Counted from the first letter of the stretch, positions 23,626-34,712 are shown. The stretch is 64,000 nt of DNA from Burkholderia sp. OK233 (GCF_900230185.1 NZ_OCSR01000001.1:1674001-1738000), one strand, 5' to 3'. Numbers and translations are program-made. Notes: a model not told the origin generated them from the sequence alone.

Positions 23626-24326
23626 CGTGCCCCGCCGGAGGACTGCTATTTCATCGATGTCACTTCGATCCGGACCACTGTCCGCATCACATCCTTGTGA
23701 TGCCGTCGCGCGAGGCGAACCACAGGCTGCGCGAAGGGGAACGAACACCAGCGAACGATAGCGAGCGAGTCCTTACCGAGGTTTACCAATTCTCACCCTT
23801 CGAAACTTGTGGTGATGCAGTCACACCGCTTCCAGCCCGGGAGCCAGACATCGTGGAAGCTTTCAGGGTACGAAGCTGTAAGCGAGCATCGCAAGCGCCC
23901 TGCGCATGGCCAGTGCGGCGCGCGCTCCGTTCAGGTGATGGAGACGACGATGACGAGTCTTTCGGTGACAAGACCAGGAGCTTTCGATAAGACCGTACCT
24001 GGAATGCAGAACGCCGACGAAGCTTGCCGGTCGCAAGAAATATCCAGTAACCCGTAAGTAACAATGGATATGAATGGAGAAAGATTTGACGCGCAAATGC
24101 GACGGCGCAGAAACGTGCAAACGTCGTCTATCGACTGCCGTGCGCGGGCCGCCATTCTTTTGAAGACGCGTGGCGTCGCCAAACCTGGAGAACCAAAAAG
24201 CAGAAAGCCCTCACGAAGGAGGGCTTTCTGCTTTACTACCGTTTCCAGACTTCATTGCAGCGATGCGTTCGGATCTCCCATTTTGTTGGACATCCGAACT
24301 ATCCTGTCACACTGCAACCGGCAAAC
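23626..24326. other. Intergenic region, 701 bp
   Basis: Lies between the start of the disrupted glycosyltransferase gene and the 3' end of sodB. Short open frames exist (for example 23809-24057 on the plus strand) but none has a ribosome site and a recognisable product. The only clear element is the terminator at 24197-24234. Confidence 0.5.
24197..24234 (-). terminator. Strong bidirectional terminator downstream of sodB
   Basis: A perfect 16-bp stem, AAAGCAGAAAGCCCTC (24197-24212) with GAGGGCTTTCTGCTTT (24219-24234), and a 6-nt loop. It lies about 93 bp beyond the sodB stop. Confidence 0.85.
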
Positions 24327-24905
24327 TTACGCGAAATTCTTCGACGCGAATGCCCAGTTGACGATGTTCCAGTACGCTTCAACGAACTTCGGACGCGCAT
24401 TGCGGTAGTCGATGTAGTACGCGTGTTCCCACACGTCGATCGTCAGCAGTGCTTTCGCGTCCGTGGTCAGCGGCGTAGCTGCGTTGCTCGTCGACACCAG
24501 GTCGAGCGAACCGTCGGCCTTCTTCACCAGCCATGCCCAGCCCGAGCCGAACGTGCCGACTGCGGTCTTCGCGAATTCTTCCTTGAACTTCTCGAACGAA
24601 CCCCACTTGGCGTTGATCGCGTCAGCCAGTGCGCCGGTCGGTGCACCGCCACCTTGCGGCGACAGGCTGTTCCAGAAGAACGTGTGGTTCCACACCTGAG
24701 CAGCGTTGTTAAAGATGCCGCCCGATGCCTTCTTGACGATCTCTTCGAGCGACAGATTCTCGAACTCCGTGCCCTTGATCAGATTGTTCAGGTTGGTCAC
24801 ATAGGTCTGGTGGTGCTTGCCGTAGTGATACTCAAGCGTCTCTTCCGACATGTTCGGAACGAGTGCGTTTTTTGCAAACGGCAGCGGCGGGAGCGTATGT
24901 TCCAT
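24327..24905 (-). CDS. sodB: Superoxide dismutase, iron type
   Basis: 192 residues, the normal length. It converts superoxide to oxygen and hydrogen peroxide in the cytoplasm. The metal ligands are His27 (LEYHYGKHH), His74 ([12 protein letters not shown]), Asp157 and His161 ([12 protein letters not shown]). Gln70 in AAQVWNH, on the N-terminal side of the second His, is the hallmark of iron- rather than manganese-dependent enzymes. A sigma70 promoter lies at 24969-24997 and a strong terminator follows, so it is probably monocistronic. Confidence 0.96.
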   Translation of the reverse strand: MEHTLPPLPFAKNALVPNMSEETLEYHYGKHHQTYVTNLNNLIKGTEFENLSLEEIVKKASGGIFNNAAQVWNHTFFWNSLSPQGGGAPTGALADAINAKWGSFEKFKEEFAKTAVGTFGSGWAWLVKKADGSLDLVSTSNAATPLTTDAKALLTIDVWEHAYYIDYRNARPKFVEAYWNIVNWAFASKNFA

Positions 24906-24968
24906 GGTGCTTTCCTTGTGTCTGTATCTGTTGTGGGGGAGTCTGCGGATAACGCTTCAGAGCACTCG

Positions 24969-24997
24969 ATTGTAGGCGAGTTGGAATAACCCCGCAA
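24969..24997 (-). promoter_or_regulatory. Predicted sigma70 promoter of sodB
   Basis: Minus strand TTGCGG (complement of 24992-24997), 17-bp spacer, TACAAT (complement of 24969-24974). It lies 64 bp upstream of the sodB ATG at its nearest edge. Confidence 0.6.
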
Positions 24998-25124
24998 ACC
25001 AACGGACTTTATGCCCGGCATCGGCGAAAATGCCGCACACATAGCGTAATTAGTGCTTTCGCACGCGCCGTGCCTGGCCCTGGCGACGGTCAAAAATGCG
25101 CTTTTGCGTGCCATCGGCGAAGTG

Positions 25125-26504
25125 TCAGAAACCGTCGGTCAGGCGCGGTTGCACGTCGGCGAGGGTAATGTCCGCCGCCCCTTCGGCGAGATGCACCGTG
25201 AGGCGCCGCCCCGGCTTCAGCGACGACGGCGCACGCACCGCGCGGCCGCTCTGCGCATCGAGCACGGCGGCATAACCACGCTCCAGCGTGCGCTGCGGGC
25301 TCAGTACTTCGAGCCGGGCAGCCAGTGTGCCGATACGCGCGGACTGACGTTCATGCTGGCGTAACAATGCAGCGTCCAGACGCTGCGAAAGCATGCCGAG
25401 CTTTGCCTGATGCGCGGCGAGATCGGGCCGCCAGCGCTGCCAGCGCATCTGCAGCAGAGAAAACCGCGCTCGGGCGTCACGTACGGGACGCGCGCCTGCC
25501 GATGCCAGCCGCACGCTCAATTGCTGCAAATGCGTGCGCTGCCGCGCGAGCCGCTCGGCCGGCGAGACGAGCCGGCGTGCGAGCCAGTCGAGTTGTTGGG
25601 CGCGCCGCTCCATCATGCGGCCGAAGCCACGTGCGAGCGTCGCGTGCCGATGGTCGAGCTCGCGCAGCAACAGCACACGCTGCGGGCTGACGAGTTCGGC
25701 GGCGCCGGTGGGCGTCGGTGCGCGCACGTCGGCGGCGAAGTCAGCGATCGTGAAATCGGTTTCGTGACCCACGCCGCTTACCACCGGTATCGCGCTTTCG
25801 GCGATCGCGCGCGCAAGCACTTCTTCGTTGAACGCCCACAGGTCTTCGATCGAGCCACCGCCGCGGCACACGATCAGCACATCGACTTCGCGCCGCGCGT
25901 TGGCGGCATCGACCATGGCGGCTACTTTGGCGCTGGCGCCCACGCCCTGCACTGGTGCCGGATAGACGATCACCGGAATATGTGGCGCGCGGCGCGATAA
26001 GGTGGTCAGGACGTCACGCAATGCGGCGGCCTGTAACGACGTCACGATACCGATCGCACGCGGATGGGCCGGCAAAGCGCGTTTGCGTTCGGCGGCAAAG
26101 AGACCCTCGGCTTCGAGTTGCGCCTTCAGCCTGAGAAAGGCTTCGTAAAGACGCCCCTGCCCCGTGCGGCGCACCGCTTCCACATTCAGTTGCAGCTCGC
26201 CGCGCGGCTCGTACATCGTCACCAGCGCGCGCACTTCGATGCGATCGCCTTCGCGCGGCGTGAACTCGGCGTATTGCGCGCGACCGCGGAACATCACGCA
26301 GCGCATCTGCGCCTGCGCGTCCTTGATCGAGAAATACCAATGGCCGCTCGCGGCACGCGTGAAGTTCGACACTTCCCCGGACACCCAGACGAGCGGAAAC
26401 GAGCGTTCAAGCATCGTGCCAATTGCACGGTTGAGCGCGGAAACGGGGACGACAACTTCACCGCCGGGCGTAGCCGACGAGGAAAAAGGGCTTTCGGGAT
26501 TCAT
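25125..26504 (-). CDS. xseA: Exodeoxyribonuclease VII large subunit
   Basis: 459 residues, full length. With the small subunit XseB (not in this window) it degrades single-stranded DNA into oligonucleotides in recombination and mismatch repair. The N-terminal OB-fold is seen in [53 protein letters not shown]. The catalytic domain has [58 protein letters not shown] and [33 protein letters not shown] long coiled helical region and a C-terminal [16 protein letters not shown] segment follow. It sits 220 bp upstream of sodB on the same strand. Confidence 0.95.
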   Translation of the reverse strand: MNPESPFSSSATPGGEVVVPVSALNRAIGTMLERSFPLVWVSGEVSNFTRAASGHWYFSIKDAQAQMRCVMFRGRAQYAEFTPREGDRIEVRALVTMYEPRGELQLNVEAVRRTGQGRLYEAFLRLKAQLEAEGLFAAERKRALPAHPRAIGIVTSLQAAALRDVLTTLSRRAPHIPVIVYPAPVQGVGASAKVAAMVDAANARREVDVLIVCRGGGSIEDLWAFNEEVLARAIAESAIPVVSGVGHETDFTIADFAADVRAPTPTGAAELVSPQRVLLLRELDHRHATLARGFGRMMERRAQQLDWLARRLVSPAERLARQRTHLQQLSVRLASAGARPVRDARARFSLLQMRWQRWRPDLAAHQAKLGMLSQRLDAALLRQHERQSARIGTLAARLEVLSPQRTLERGYAAVLDAQSGRAVRAPSSLKPGRRLTVHLAEGAADITLADVQPRLTDGF

Positions 26505-27080
26505 GCGAGGAATATCGGTGACTGGCCGGACAGACGATAGACCGAGTGGCCATCGGCGTCCAGCGCGGCGGATAAATTGTTAAAAGTGTCCACATGTCGG
26601 GAGCCGTTAGACGAATGCCGCCAGATCGCCCGCCAGGCCGTGCGAATTGGAAGCATGTCATTGATTTATATGGCGTTTGCATCTCGTTAAAGAGAACGAT
26701 TGCCGATACGGAGTGCTCGGCGCGGCCTTCTCAGCCCGTTGACGGGCAGGTTCTCCACAAAGTTATCCACAGGCTGTGGGCATCGTCCGGAGCCGTGACT
26801 TGCCGCGCGTCGCGAGGCGCGTGACTTGCCGGGCGGGACGTGCGCGCGCTAGAGTGGCGGGTTCGACAGCATGTTGAAAGTCCGCCGCGCTCGCCATTAC
26901 GGCCCATAGACTGCACACTGCGGGCACACCGCGCGAGCGCATCGGATATAGCCGCTGCCTGACCTTTTCGCTTCATTTTTCGATTGTCCGGAGAACTGCG
27001 TTGATGCTTGCACCGCGTATTGCGCCTGGCGCTTCCATGCCGCCGTCCCGGCCCCTTTCGCCCGTCCCTGTGGCTTGCCG
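26505..27080. other. Intergenic region, 576 bp, with one perfect DnaA-box sequence
   Basis: Divergent gap between xseA and the lpxK cluster. TTATCCACA (26763-26771) matches the DnaA box exactly and is followed by AGGCTGTGG, but only one box is seen and no origin genes are near. No convincing gene found. Confidence 0.5.
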
Positions 27081-28097
27081 ATGAGCGGACTGAACGACCG
27101 TCTCGAAGCACGCCTCGCGCGCGAGTGGCAGCAGCGTGGACCGCTTGCGTGGGCGCTAACGCCCTTCGCGTGTGTGTTCGGCGCGATTGCCGCCGCGCGC
27201 CGCGCCGCTTTCTCGTTCGGCTGGCTGAAATCCGTGCGCATAGCCGTGCCGGTGGTGGTGGTCGGCAACGTGACCGTCGGCGGCACCGGCAAGACGCCGA
27301 CGGTCATCGCGTTGGTCGAAGCCTTGCGCGCCGCCGGCTTTGAGCCCGGCGTGGTGTCGCGTGGCTATGGCGCGCGCGTCAAAGGACCGACGCCGGTTTT
27401 CTCCACGTCGGCAGCAAGCGTTGGCGGCGACGAGCCGCTGCTGATCGCGCGCCGCACCGGCGCGCCGGTGTGGGTCTGCCCGGATCGCGTCGCCGCCGCG
27501 CAGGCGCTGTGCACCGCGCATCGCGAAGTCGACGTGATCGTCAGCGACGACGGTTTACAGCATTACCGCCTCGAGCGCGACGCCGAACTGGTGGTCTTCG
27601 ATCACCGGCTCGGCGGCAATGGTTTTCTGCTGCCCGCCGGTCCGCTGCGCGAGCCGCTGTCGCGCCATCGCGATGCGACGCTGATCAATGACCCGTACGC
27701 CCGCACGCTGCCCCCATGGCCGAACACGTTCGCGCTGCAACTCACGCCCGCCGACGCCTGGCATCTCGACAACCCCGCTCTGCGCCGCCCGCTCGCGCAA
27801 TTCAGCGGTGACCGCGTGCTGGCCGCGGCCGGCATCGGCGCGCCGGAGCGTTTTTTCGCGACGCTGCGCGCGGCCGGCCTCACGCCCGCCACCCGCGCCT
27901 TGCCGGATCACTACGCGTTCGAACGCAATCCTTTTGCAGACGTCGACGCGGACGCCATCCTGATAACCGAAAAGGATGCGGTAAAATTAGGGTCCTGGCA
28001 CGACGCGCGCATCTGGGTTGTTCCTGTTGAAGCCGCGCTCGATCATCGCCTCATTGCATTAGTTGTGGAGAAAGTCCGTGGACGCTCGCCTGCTTGA
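27081..28097 (+). CDS. lpxK: Tetraacyldisaccharide 4'-kinase
   Basis: 338 residues from the ATG at 27081. Phosphorylates the 4' position of the lipid A disaccharide at the inner face of the inner membrane, the sixth step of the Raetz pathway. The P-loop is [20 protein letters not shown] (about residues 57-76), followed by the family segments [51 protein letters not shown] and [16 protein letters not shown]. An N-terminal hydrophobic helix ([20 protein letters not shown]) serves as membrane anchor. First gene of a block with Trm112-like, kdsB and adk genes; its end overlaps the next gene. Confidence 0.96.
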   Translation: MSGLNDRLEARLAREWQQRGPLAWALTPFACVFGAIAAARRAAFSFGWLKSVRIAVPVVVVGNVTVGGTGKTPTVIALVEALRAAGFEPGVVSRGYGARVKGPTPVFSTSAASVGGDEPLLIARRTGAPVWVCPDRVAAAQALCTAHREVDVIVSDDGLQHYRLERDAELVVFDHRLGGNGFLLPAGPLREPLSRHRDATLINDPYARTLPPWPNTFALQLTPADAWHLDNPALRRPLAQFSGDRVLAAAGIGAPERFFATLRAAGLTPATRALPDHYAFERNPFADVDADAILITEKDAVKLGSWHDARIWVVPVEAALDHRLIALVVEKVRGRSPA

Positions 28098-28281
28098 AAT
28101 TCTCGTCTGCCCGATCTGCAAGGGCCCGCTCAGCTACGATCGTTCTGCGCAGGAACTGATCTGCAACGCGGACAAACTTGCCTATCCGATCCGCGACGGC
28201 ATTCCCGTGATGCTGGTCGACGAAGCGCGGCAGACCGTGGAAGGCACGCCGGTCGATCTGAATCCGGGCTCTGTGGCCTGA
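28078..28281 (+). CDS. Trm112-family small zinc-ribbon-like protein (YcaR-like)
   Basis: 67 residues. I chose the GTG at 28078 because GGAG lies seven bases upstream and homologues begin [15 protein letters not shown]. It overlaps the last 20 bases of lpxK, so translation is probably coupled. It has a CPIC pair near the N-terminus, then [26 protein letters not shown], the hallmark of the Trm112/UPF0434 family. In eukaryotes and archaea Trm112 activates methyltransferases; bacterial versions are usually found next to lpxK and kdsB, as here, without a defined role. Confidence 0.9.
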   Translation: MDARLLEILVCPICKGPLSYDRSAQELICNADKLAYPIRDGIPVMLVDEARQTVEGTPVDLNPGSVA

Positions 28282-28435
28282 GTCAGCGTTTGCCCGGCGC
28301 GGGGCGGGTGCGTTCTGTGCGCCCTCCCAGCGTGCCTGATCCGCAATTGCCATCCGCATTTGCCGTCTTTCCCATCAGCGCCCGCACGGCACTTGCGAGC
28401 GCTTTCTTCCGGTTTCATCGCCGCTCGCCCTTCCG

Positions 28436-29236
28436 ATGACCAACGCTAACGCCACCACTCCTCCGTTCATCGCCGTCGTGCCGGCCCGGCTCGCTTCGAC
28501 GCGTTTGCCCAACAAGCCGCTCGCCGACATCGGCGGCAAGCCGATGGTGGTGCGGGTCGCCGAACGCGCACGCGAATCGGGCGCGCAGCAGGTGCTGATC
28601 GCGTCCGACGCGCAAGCGGTGCTGGACGTAGCCCGCGAGCACGGTTTCGAAGCCGTGCTGACGCGCGCCGATCATCCGTCGGGCACCGACCGTCTCGCGG
28701 AAGTGGCGGCGCAGTTCGGCTGGAACGATGAGACGATCGTGGTGAACGTACAGGGCGACGAGCCGCTGATCGACCCGGCGCTCGTGTGCGGCGTGGCGTC
28801 GCACCTGGCTTCAAGCCATGGATGCGCGATCGCCACCGCCGCGCATCCGATCACCGACCCCGCGGAAATTTTCAATCCGAACGTCGTCAAGGTCGTGCTC
28901 GACGCGCACGGCGTCGCGCTGTATTTCTCGCGCGCGCCGATTCCGTGGGCACGCGACGCCTATCAGCCGCATTGGCCCGACGTGGCATCGATGCCCACGC
29001 CGCCGGCGCCCGCAGTCGTCCACCGGCATATCGGCCTGTACGCGTATCGCGCCGGATTCCTGCGCTCATATCCGGGTCTCGCGATCTCGCCGATCGAGCA
29101 GGTCGAAGCGCTCGAACAACTGCGCGCGATGTGGCATGGTGAGCGCATCGCGGTGCTCGTCACGCAGAATGCGCCGCTGCCCGGCGTCGACACGCCCGCC
29201 GATCTCGCGCGCGTACAGGCGTTATTCGGGGCTTGA
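28436..29236 (+). CDS. kdsB: 3-deoxy-manno-octulosonate cytidylyltransferase
   Basis: 266 residues. Makes CMP-Kdo from CTP and Kdo for the lipopolysaccharide inner core. The nucleotide-binding start is [28 protein letters not shown]. Other family segments are [59 protein letters not shown] and [18 protein letters not shown]...[15 protein letters not shown]. About 12 residues longer than E. coli KdsB at the N-terminus ([10 protein letters not shown]). Follows the Trm112-like gene by 154 bp. Confidence 0.96.
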   Translation: MTNANATTPPFIAVVPARLASTRLPNKPLADIGGKPMVVRVAERARESGAQQVLIASDAQAVLDVAREHGFEAVLTRADHPSGTDRLAEVAAQFGWNDETIVVNVQGDEPLIDPALVCGVASHLASSHGCAIATAAHPITDPAEIFNPNVVKVVLDAHGVALYFSRAPIPWARDAYQPHWPDVASMPTPPAPAVVHRHIGLYAYRAGFLRSYPGLAISPIEQVEALEQLRAMWHGERIAVLVTQNAPLPGVDTPADLARVQALFGA

Positions 29237-29435
29237 GCGGAAAAACCCATGGCATAATCGGACGGTTGTGCGCGCCTCCCGTTAAACGCGAGAGTCAGGG
29301 TTTGCCCCGGTCGCACCGTTGTGGTCTTGCAGCGCCGTCGTGTTCGACGTGCTGCGCGAGACTCGAAACGGTAGCCGATGCGGGTCCCTCGACGAATCGC
29401 GGGATGGCTGCAGCGTCACCAAAGAATTCACATAG

Positions 29436-30116
<681 letters not shown>

Positions 30117-30140
30117 TCTCGCATCTGCTGTTGTTGCTCG

Positions 30141-30169
30141 AAAAACCCGCCCATTCCGGCGGGTTTTTT
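30141..30169 (+). terminator. Rho-independent terminator of adk
   Basis: AAAAACCCGCC and GGCGGGTTTTT pair around a 6-nt loop and run into a T-tract. Confidence 0.9.
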
Positions 30170-30396
30170 TATTGCAGACCGCGTGGCATGCGCGCTTCCC
30201 CGCTCTCCGTCGTCCGCCATGTCCCGCATTAATTAGCCATCCGTAGCAGTTCAGCGGCACTATGGGGCCTCGACAAGGGCCCCACCCGGCCTGCGCCCCC
30301 GCCGCTTCGCTTTCCGCATTGCAGCATAGCCGTTACAATCGATCATCGAAAAGATATTCGATCGAGACATTACTGAACTGAAGCAAAGGAGAAGAC

Positions 30397-31155
30397 ATGG
30401 AGATTCGTGACAACGTATTCCTGATCACCGGCGGTGCATCGGGCCTCGGCGCGGCCACGGCGCGCCTTTTCGTCGAGAACGGCGGCAAGGTGGTGCTGGC
30501 CGATCTGAATCAGGATGCTGGTGAGGCGCTCGCGAAGGAACTCGGCGGCGTGTTCGTCAAGTGCGACGTGAGCCGCGAAGACGACGCTACGCAAGCGGTG
30601 GAAGCCGCCACGAAGCTCGGCACGCTGCGCGGCCTCGTCAATTGCGCGGGCGTTGCGCCCGCCATCAAGACAGTCGGCAAAGACGGACCGCATCCGCTCG
30701 AGTCGTTCGCTCGCACCATCTCCATCAATCTGATCGGCACCTTTAACATGATCCGGCTCGCCGCCGCGGCCATGTCGAAGAACGAACCGAATGCGAATGG
30801 CGAGCGTGGCGTGATCATCAACACGGCATCCGTGGCCGCGTATGACGGCCAGATCGGCCAGGCCGCCTATGCAGCATCCAAAAGCGGCGTGGTTGGCATG
30901 ACGCTGCCGATCGCACGCGACCTGTCGCGCAACGCGATCCGCGTGATGACGATTGCCCCGGGCATCTTCGAAACGCCGATGCTGCTCGGCATGCCGCAGG
31001 AAGTGCAGGACGCGCTCGGCGCGATGGTGCCGTTCCCACCGCGTCTCGGCAAACCGGCTGAGTACGCGATGCTGGCCAAGCAGATCTTCGACAATCCGAT
31101 GCTCAACGGCGAAGTGATTCGTCTGGACGGCGCGATCCGGATGCAACCGAAGTAA
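30397..31155 (+). CDS. Short-chain dehydrogenase, 3-hydroxyacyl-CoA dehydrogenase type 2-like
   Basis: 252 residues, closely resembling HSD10-type 3-hydroxyacyl-CoA dehydrogenases. NAD binding is shown by the [15 protein letters not shown] fingerprint and by Asp in [11 protein letters not shown], which prefers NAD over NADP. Catalytic residues are Ser in [15 protein letters not shown] and the Tyr/Lys pair in [19 protein letters not shown]. The segment [38 protein letters not shown] is typical of the HSD10 group. Likely role: oxidation of 3-hydroxyacyl-CoA, including branched short chains from isoleucine breakdown. AAAGGAGAAG precedes the ATG. Terminator at 31196. Confidence 0.92.
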   Translation: MEIRDNVFLITGGASGLGAATARLFVENGGKVVLADLNQDAGEALAKELGGVFVKCDVSREDDATQAVEAATKLGTLRGLVNCAGVAPAIKTVGKDGPHPLESFARTISINLIGTFNMIRLAAAAMSKNEPNANGERGVIINTASVAAYDGQIGQAAYAASKSGVVGMTLPIARDLSRNAIRVMTIAPGIFETPMLLGMPQEVQDALGAMVPFPPRLGKPAEYAMLAKQIFDNPMLNGEVIRLDGAIRMQPK

Positions 31156-31195
31156 CAGCGTATCCAGCATGCCGCTTTACGCGGCCGCGCCAATG

Positions 31196-31231
31196 AAAAA
31201 CGCCTGCACGTGAGTTACGTGCAGGCGTTTT
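31196..31231 (+). terminator. Rho-independent terminator after the SDR gene
   Basis: AAAAACGCCTGCACGT pairs perfectly with ACGTGCAGGCGTTTT around GAGTT, ending in TTTTGTTTTG. It also faces the convergent SirB1-like gene. Confidence 0.92.
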
Positions 31232-31265
31232 GTTTTGTTTTGACAGGCAGGCCGGAAAGCGGCTC

Positions 31266-32108
31266 TTAGTCGCGATCGTCGTACTGGGTGCGTTGACGCA
31301 GTTCATGCAACTGCGACTCCACCACCGTCGCGTCCTCCGCATCCGGCCGGTCGCCGAGATAGCGTTCGAGATCCTCGAGCGCTGGGCGCAGATAATCGAG
31401 CCGCGCGTAAGCGAAACCGCGATCGCGCACTTCTTCGATACTGTCTGGCAGCAGGATCACGAGACGCTGTTGCACCGCCAGCAGACGCTGCCAACGTTCC
31501 GTCTGAAGATACGTGGACTTCAGATTGCGCAGCATGCGAGCGATGATCTCGCGGCGCGTGGCCGGTTGCAGCAAGATGCGCAGCGCCCTGCTCACCGATT
31601 CGCCCGCCGACGCCACATACGGCTCCAGCATGTCCACCATCTGCGACTCGGACAGCGAATGTCCGCTGGTCGGATCGAGCATCACGTCGCCGTCCGGCGT
31701 CGTGACGCGCAACAGGAAGTGGCCTGGAAACGACACGCCGCGCGCCGGAATGCCGATCTGCTCGGCCATCTCCAGATAGAGCACCGCCAGCGAAATCGGA
31801 ATACCGCGGCGCCGCTTGAGCACCGCATTCAGATGGCTGTTGTCGGGATCGTAATAATCGTTGAGGTTGCTGGCGAAACCCAGCTCACGGAAGAAAAAAC
31901 GGTTGAGAATGCCGACCTTCTGCCTGATGTCGGCATCGTCCGGCATGCGGCGCTGCAAACGCACGACCAACTCGTCGATCTCGGCCAGCGTGCCTTGCAA
32001 ATCGAGATCGGGATAAGCGTCCTGCGCGAGCGAGAGCGCCGCCTCGGTCAGCGGCAGGCTGTCATCTTCGGCAACCAGCGTACTGAAATAGTCGAGAACT
32101 CGCGTCAT
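31266..32108 (-). CDS. SirB1-family transglutaminase-like/TPR protein
   Basis: 280 residues from the ATG at 32108 (MTRVLDYFSTLVAEDD). The N-terminal transglutaminase-like region includes LNRFFFRELGFASNLNDYYDPDNSHLNAVLKRRRGIPISLAVLYLEMAEQIGIPARGVSFPGHFLLR, and the C-terminal half forms TPR-like helices (LLAVQQRLVILLPDSIEEVRDRGFAYARLDYLRPALEDLERYL). The Cys of active transglutaminases is not seen at the GIPISLA position, so enzymatic activity is doubtful. Function unknown. It starts 5 bp after the murJ stop, so it is probably co-transcribed with murJ. Confidence 0.88.
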   Translation of the reverse strand: MTRVLDYFSTLVAEDDSLPLTEAALSLAQDAYPDLDLQGTLAEIDELVVRLQRRMPDDADIRQKVGILNRFFFRELGFASNLNDYYDPDNSHLNAVLKRRRGIPISLAVLYLEMAEQIGIPARGVSFPGHFLLRVTTPDGDVMLDPTSGHSLSESQMVDMLEPYVASAGESVSRALRILLQPATRREIIARMLRNLKSTYLQTERWQRLLAVQQRLVILLPDSIEEVRDRGFAYARLDYLRPALEDLERYLGDRPDAEDATVVESQLHELRQRTQYDDRD

Positions 32109-32113
32109 CGTGA

Positions 32114-33664
32114 TCACTTCACTCGCCTTTTGAAATACGCGTACTTGAAGCCCATCAGCCAAAGCATACCGAAATATAGCGCGGCGAACAGAACCAGGCA
32201 TGCCCCCAGCAACACGATCCGGTCGACCGGCCGGTTATGCATGCCGATCCAGTCGAAGCTGATCGCGAGCCAATGCATCGTGCCGGCTAGCACCAGACAG
32301 GCGCCGAACAACTGCACGAAGAACTTCAACCAGCCGTTCGACGGCATGTAGATGCCGCGCTTTCGCAATCCGAGGAACAGGAACAGCGCGTTGACGCAAG
32401 CGCCGAGTCCGACGCTCAACGTGAGACCCGCATGCGCGAAGATCGGCACGAACAGATAGTTGCTCAGTTGCGTGACGATCAGCACGCCGATGCCGATCTT
32501 CACCGGTGTCTTGATGTCCTGCTTCGCGTAAAAACCGGGCGCGAGGATCTTGATGAGAATCAGGCCGATCAGGCCGATGCCGTAGGCCGACAGCGCGCGG
32601 CCGACCATCACCACCGAGTTGCCGTCGAATTTGCCGTAGTGGAACAGCGTCGCGGTAAGCGGCTGGGCGAAGAAAAACAGCGCAACGGCGCTCGGGGCGG
32701 CCAGCAGGAAGGTGACGCGCAGCCCCCAGTCGAGCAGCGACGAATACTCGTGCGGATCGGCGTCCACGTGCGCCTTCGACAGGCTCGGCAGCAGGATCGT
32801 GCCGAGGGCGACGCCGAGCAGCGCGGTCGGAAACTCCATCAGCCGGTCGGCGTAATTGATCCAGGAGACGGCGCCCGGGCCGATGCGCGACGCAATATTG
32901 GTGTTGATGATCAGGCTGATCTGCGCGACCGACACGGCGAACATCGCCGGCACCATCTTCGACAGCACCCGCTTCACACCGCGGTGCGCGAGCGCCTTCA
33001 GCGGATTCAGGCCGATGCGCGGCAACATGTCGATCTTCTTCAGACCGGGCAATTGCACGATGAATTGCAGCACGCCGCCGGCGATCACCGCCCACGCGAG
33101 CGCGTAGACCGGCGTTTGCAGGCGCGGCGCGACAAACACCGCCGCGACGATGAAGGCGACGTTCAGCAGGACTGGTGCGAACGCGGGCAGCGAAAAGTTC
33201 TTGTACGTATTCAGCACGCCCGACGCCAGCGACGTCAGCGAGATGAAGATGATGTACGGGAACATGATGCGCGTCATCGTGACCGCGAGCGCATACGCCT
33301 GGCCTTCATGCGCGAGCCCTGACGCGACGATGAACACCACGCCCGACGCCCCCACCACGCCGATCAGCGAGAGAATCGCGAGCGCCCAGGCCAGCACGGT
33401 CGAGGTCGCGTCGACAAGCGCCTTGGTGGCGTCGTGTCCTTGCTGGTTCTTGAATTCGGCGAGAATCGGCACGAAGGCCTGTGAGAACGCACCCTCGGCG
33501 GAAATGCGGCGCAGGAGGTTCGGAATACGGAAGGCGACGTAAAACGCGTCAGTATATTGACTGGCACCGAACGCGCGGGCGATCAGCGTTTCGCGGGCCA
33601 GTCCGGTCACGCGCGACAGCAGCGTGAAGCCGCTGACCGTCAGCAGGGCTCGGAATAGATTCAT
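32114..33664 (-). CDS. murJ: Lipid II flippase MurJ
   Basis: 516 residues from the ATG at 33664, where homologues begin (MNLFRALLTVSGFTLLSRVTGLARE). About 14 transmembrane helices of the MOP superfamily. It moves lipid II across the inner membrane for peptidoglycan synthesis and should be essential. The Arg-rich first helices (SRVTGLARETLIARAFGAS), DAFYVAFRIPNLLRRISAEGAFSQAFVPILAEF, and the GPGAVSWINYADRLMEFPTALLGVALGTILLPSLSK region are diagnostic. Divergent from rpsT, a common arrangement in this group. Downstream is the SirB1-like gene. Confidence 0.96.
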   Translation of the reverse strand: MNLFRALLTVSGFTLLSRVTGLARETLIARAFGASQYTDAFYVAFRIPNLLRRISAEGAFSQAFVPILAEFKNQQGHDATKALVDATSTVLAWALAILSLIGVVGASGVVFIVASGLAHEGQAYALAVTMTRIMFPYIIFISLTSLASGVLNTYKNFSLPAFAPVLLNVAFIVAAVFVAPRLQTPVYALAWAVIAGGVLQFIVQLPGLKKIDMLPRIGLNPLKALAHRGVKRVLSKMVPAMFAVSVAQISLIINTNIASRIGPGAVSWINYADRLMEFPTALLGVALGTILLPSLSKAHVDADPHEYSSLLDWGLRVTFLLAAPSAVALFFFAQPLTATLFHYGKFDGNSVVMVGRALSAYGIGLIGLILIKILAPGFYAKQDIKTPVKIGIGVLIVTQLSNYLFVPIFAHAGLTLSVGLGACVNALFLFLGLRKRGIYMPSNGWLKFFVQLFGACLVLAGTMHWLAISFDWIGMHNRPVDRIVLLGACLVLFAALYFGMLWLMGFKYAYFKRRVK

Positions 33665-34219
33665 GGGGCGCTTATTATACGGGTGCCGCAGGTGCGGACG
33701 ACGAGCCGGAACGCGAATCGGACCGATTTGCGCCGCAGACGTTCGGTCGAATGAGCGGATCGGGTTGTTTTTTTGTTGTTTGCCGCACGCCGGGCCCACT
33801 TCCCGCGCGCCCGTCTCGCGGCCGCCCGCACGCCCGGGGTCCGCCCCTTCCCGGTTGGGGCGTACAGAATGCCCGGCCCTGCGCGACAGCCCGGCACATC
33901 AGGATTGGCGATTCCTCGTTGCCACGTGCCTGATTTTGTTGCTATAATCGCCGGTTTCGAAGCTCGCTCAATTTTCGGACGGGGTTCAGGCACGCAGTAG
34001 GCAGGCGTCGCTCGAGCAGCGCGCAAGCCGTATTGAGGCGCCAGTCAGCCTCGAAATACACCGGAACACGGGCCCGCCTTCGCGTAGCCCGATCGATTTT
34101 TCGAATTATTTCGACACTTTTGCGCTCTTGGGCAATCGCTTCCAAGAGTTCGATCTAAAAGCAGCACCTCACCACTTGAAGGTCAGGTACTGGAAACAGG
34201 AACAGGATAAGGAACCGTC
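33665..34219. other. Divergent murJ-rpsT intergenic region, 555 bp
   Basis: Contains the rpsT promoter (33919-33948) and about 265 nt of rpsT leader. The murJ-proximal half (33690-33900) is very GC-rich with a T-run; no murJ promoter could be assigned. No gene or known riboswitch was recognised. Confidence 0.5.
33919..33948 (+). promoter_or_regulatory. Sigma70 promoter of rpsT
   Basis: TTGCCA (33919-33924), 18-bp spacer, perfect TATAAT (33943-33948). The transcript would start near 33955, leaving a leader of about 265 nt before the S20 start. Confidence 0.75.
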
Positions 34220-34498
34220 ATGGCTAACTCCGCACAAGCACGCAAGCGCGCCCGCCAGGCCGCCAAGGCAAACTCGCACAACTCGGCACTGCGCTCGAAG
34301 TTCCGCACGGCTATCAAGGCTGTCCGCAAGGCAATCGAAGCCGGCGACAAGGCTAAGGCCGTCGAGATCTTCCAGGCATCGTCGAAGACCATCGACATCA
34401 TCGCCGACAAGAAAATCGTTCACAAGAACAAGGCAGCTCGCAACAAGAGCCGTCTGGCTGCAGCCCTCAAGGGTCTGCAAGCGCCCGCAGCGCAGTAA
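34220..34498 (+). CDS. rpsT: 30S ribosomal protein S20
   Basis: 92 residues, basic and helical as expected: [47 protein letters not shown], then the loop and third helix [36 protein letters not shown]. Binds 16S rRNA during early 30S assembly. AAGGAACCGTC precedes the ATG. S20 synthesis is autoregulated in E. coli; the long leader leaves room for that here. Confidence 0.97.
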   Translation: MANSAQARKRARQAAKANSHNSALRSKFRTAIKAVRKAIEAGDKAKAVEIFQASSKTIDIIADKKIVHKNKAARNKSRLAAALKGLQAPAAQ

Positions 34499-34506
34499 AT
34501 TCGGTC

Positions 34507-34573
34507 AGCCCGCTTCGGTGGGCTACCTCCTGTTTCCGCTGCAACAGAAAGGCTCGCTTCGGCGGGCTTTTTT
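34507..34573 (+). terminator. Tandem terminators after rpsT
   Basis: Two UUCG-loop hairpins. AGCCCGC-TTCG-GTGGGCT (34507-34524) has no T-tract; AAGGCTCGC-TTCG-GCGGGCTTTTTT (ending near 34573) is a full terminator. Confidence 0.85.
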
Positions 34574-34684
34574 GCTTGGCACCGACGGAACCGGATACTG
34601 ACTCACGCCTGTTCGCGAGTCAGCTGCCGGCGCATCGAAGCTGCCGCATTGGAGCCACCCGCCCCGAAGCCATTGCTTCAGGCG

Positions 34685-34712
34685 CAAAAAAACCCGCTAC
34701 CGGCGGGTTTTT
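34685..34712. terminator. Bidirectional terminator between rpsT and the DUF3579 gene
   Basis: AAAAACCCGC pairs with GCGGGTTTTT around a short loop (CCCGC 34693-34697, GCGGG 34703-34707), with A and T tracts on either side, serving the convergent transcripts. Confidence 0.8.

Noticed and set aside
23809..24057. 82-codon plus-strand frame near sodB
   Set aside because: No ribosome site, no recognisable domain, average composition; probably chance in a non-coding gap.
24327..24905. Manganese-type superoxide dismutase
   Set aside because: The Gln in AAQVWNH and overall sequence are those of the iron enzyme.
26763..26771. Perfect DnaA box as a replication origin
   Set aside because: Single box, no AT-rich unwinding region, and no dnaA, dnaN, gidA or parAB nearby.
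26731..27111. Minus-strand frame between xseA and lpxK as a missing exbB/exbD remnant
   Set aside because: The translated sequence is Arg/Ser-rich without transmembrane segments and overlaps the lpxK start.
31230..32351. 373-codon plus-strand frame over the SirB1-like gene
   Set aside because: Mirror of the real minus-strand gene in GC-rich DNA; His/Gln/Arg-rich with no domain.
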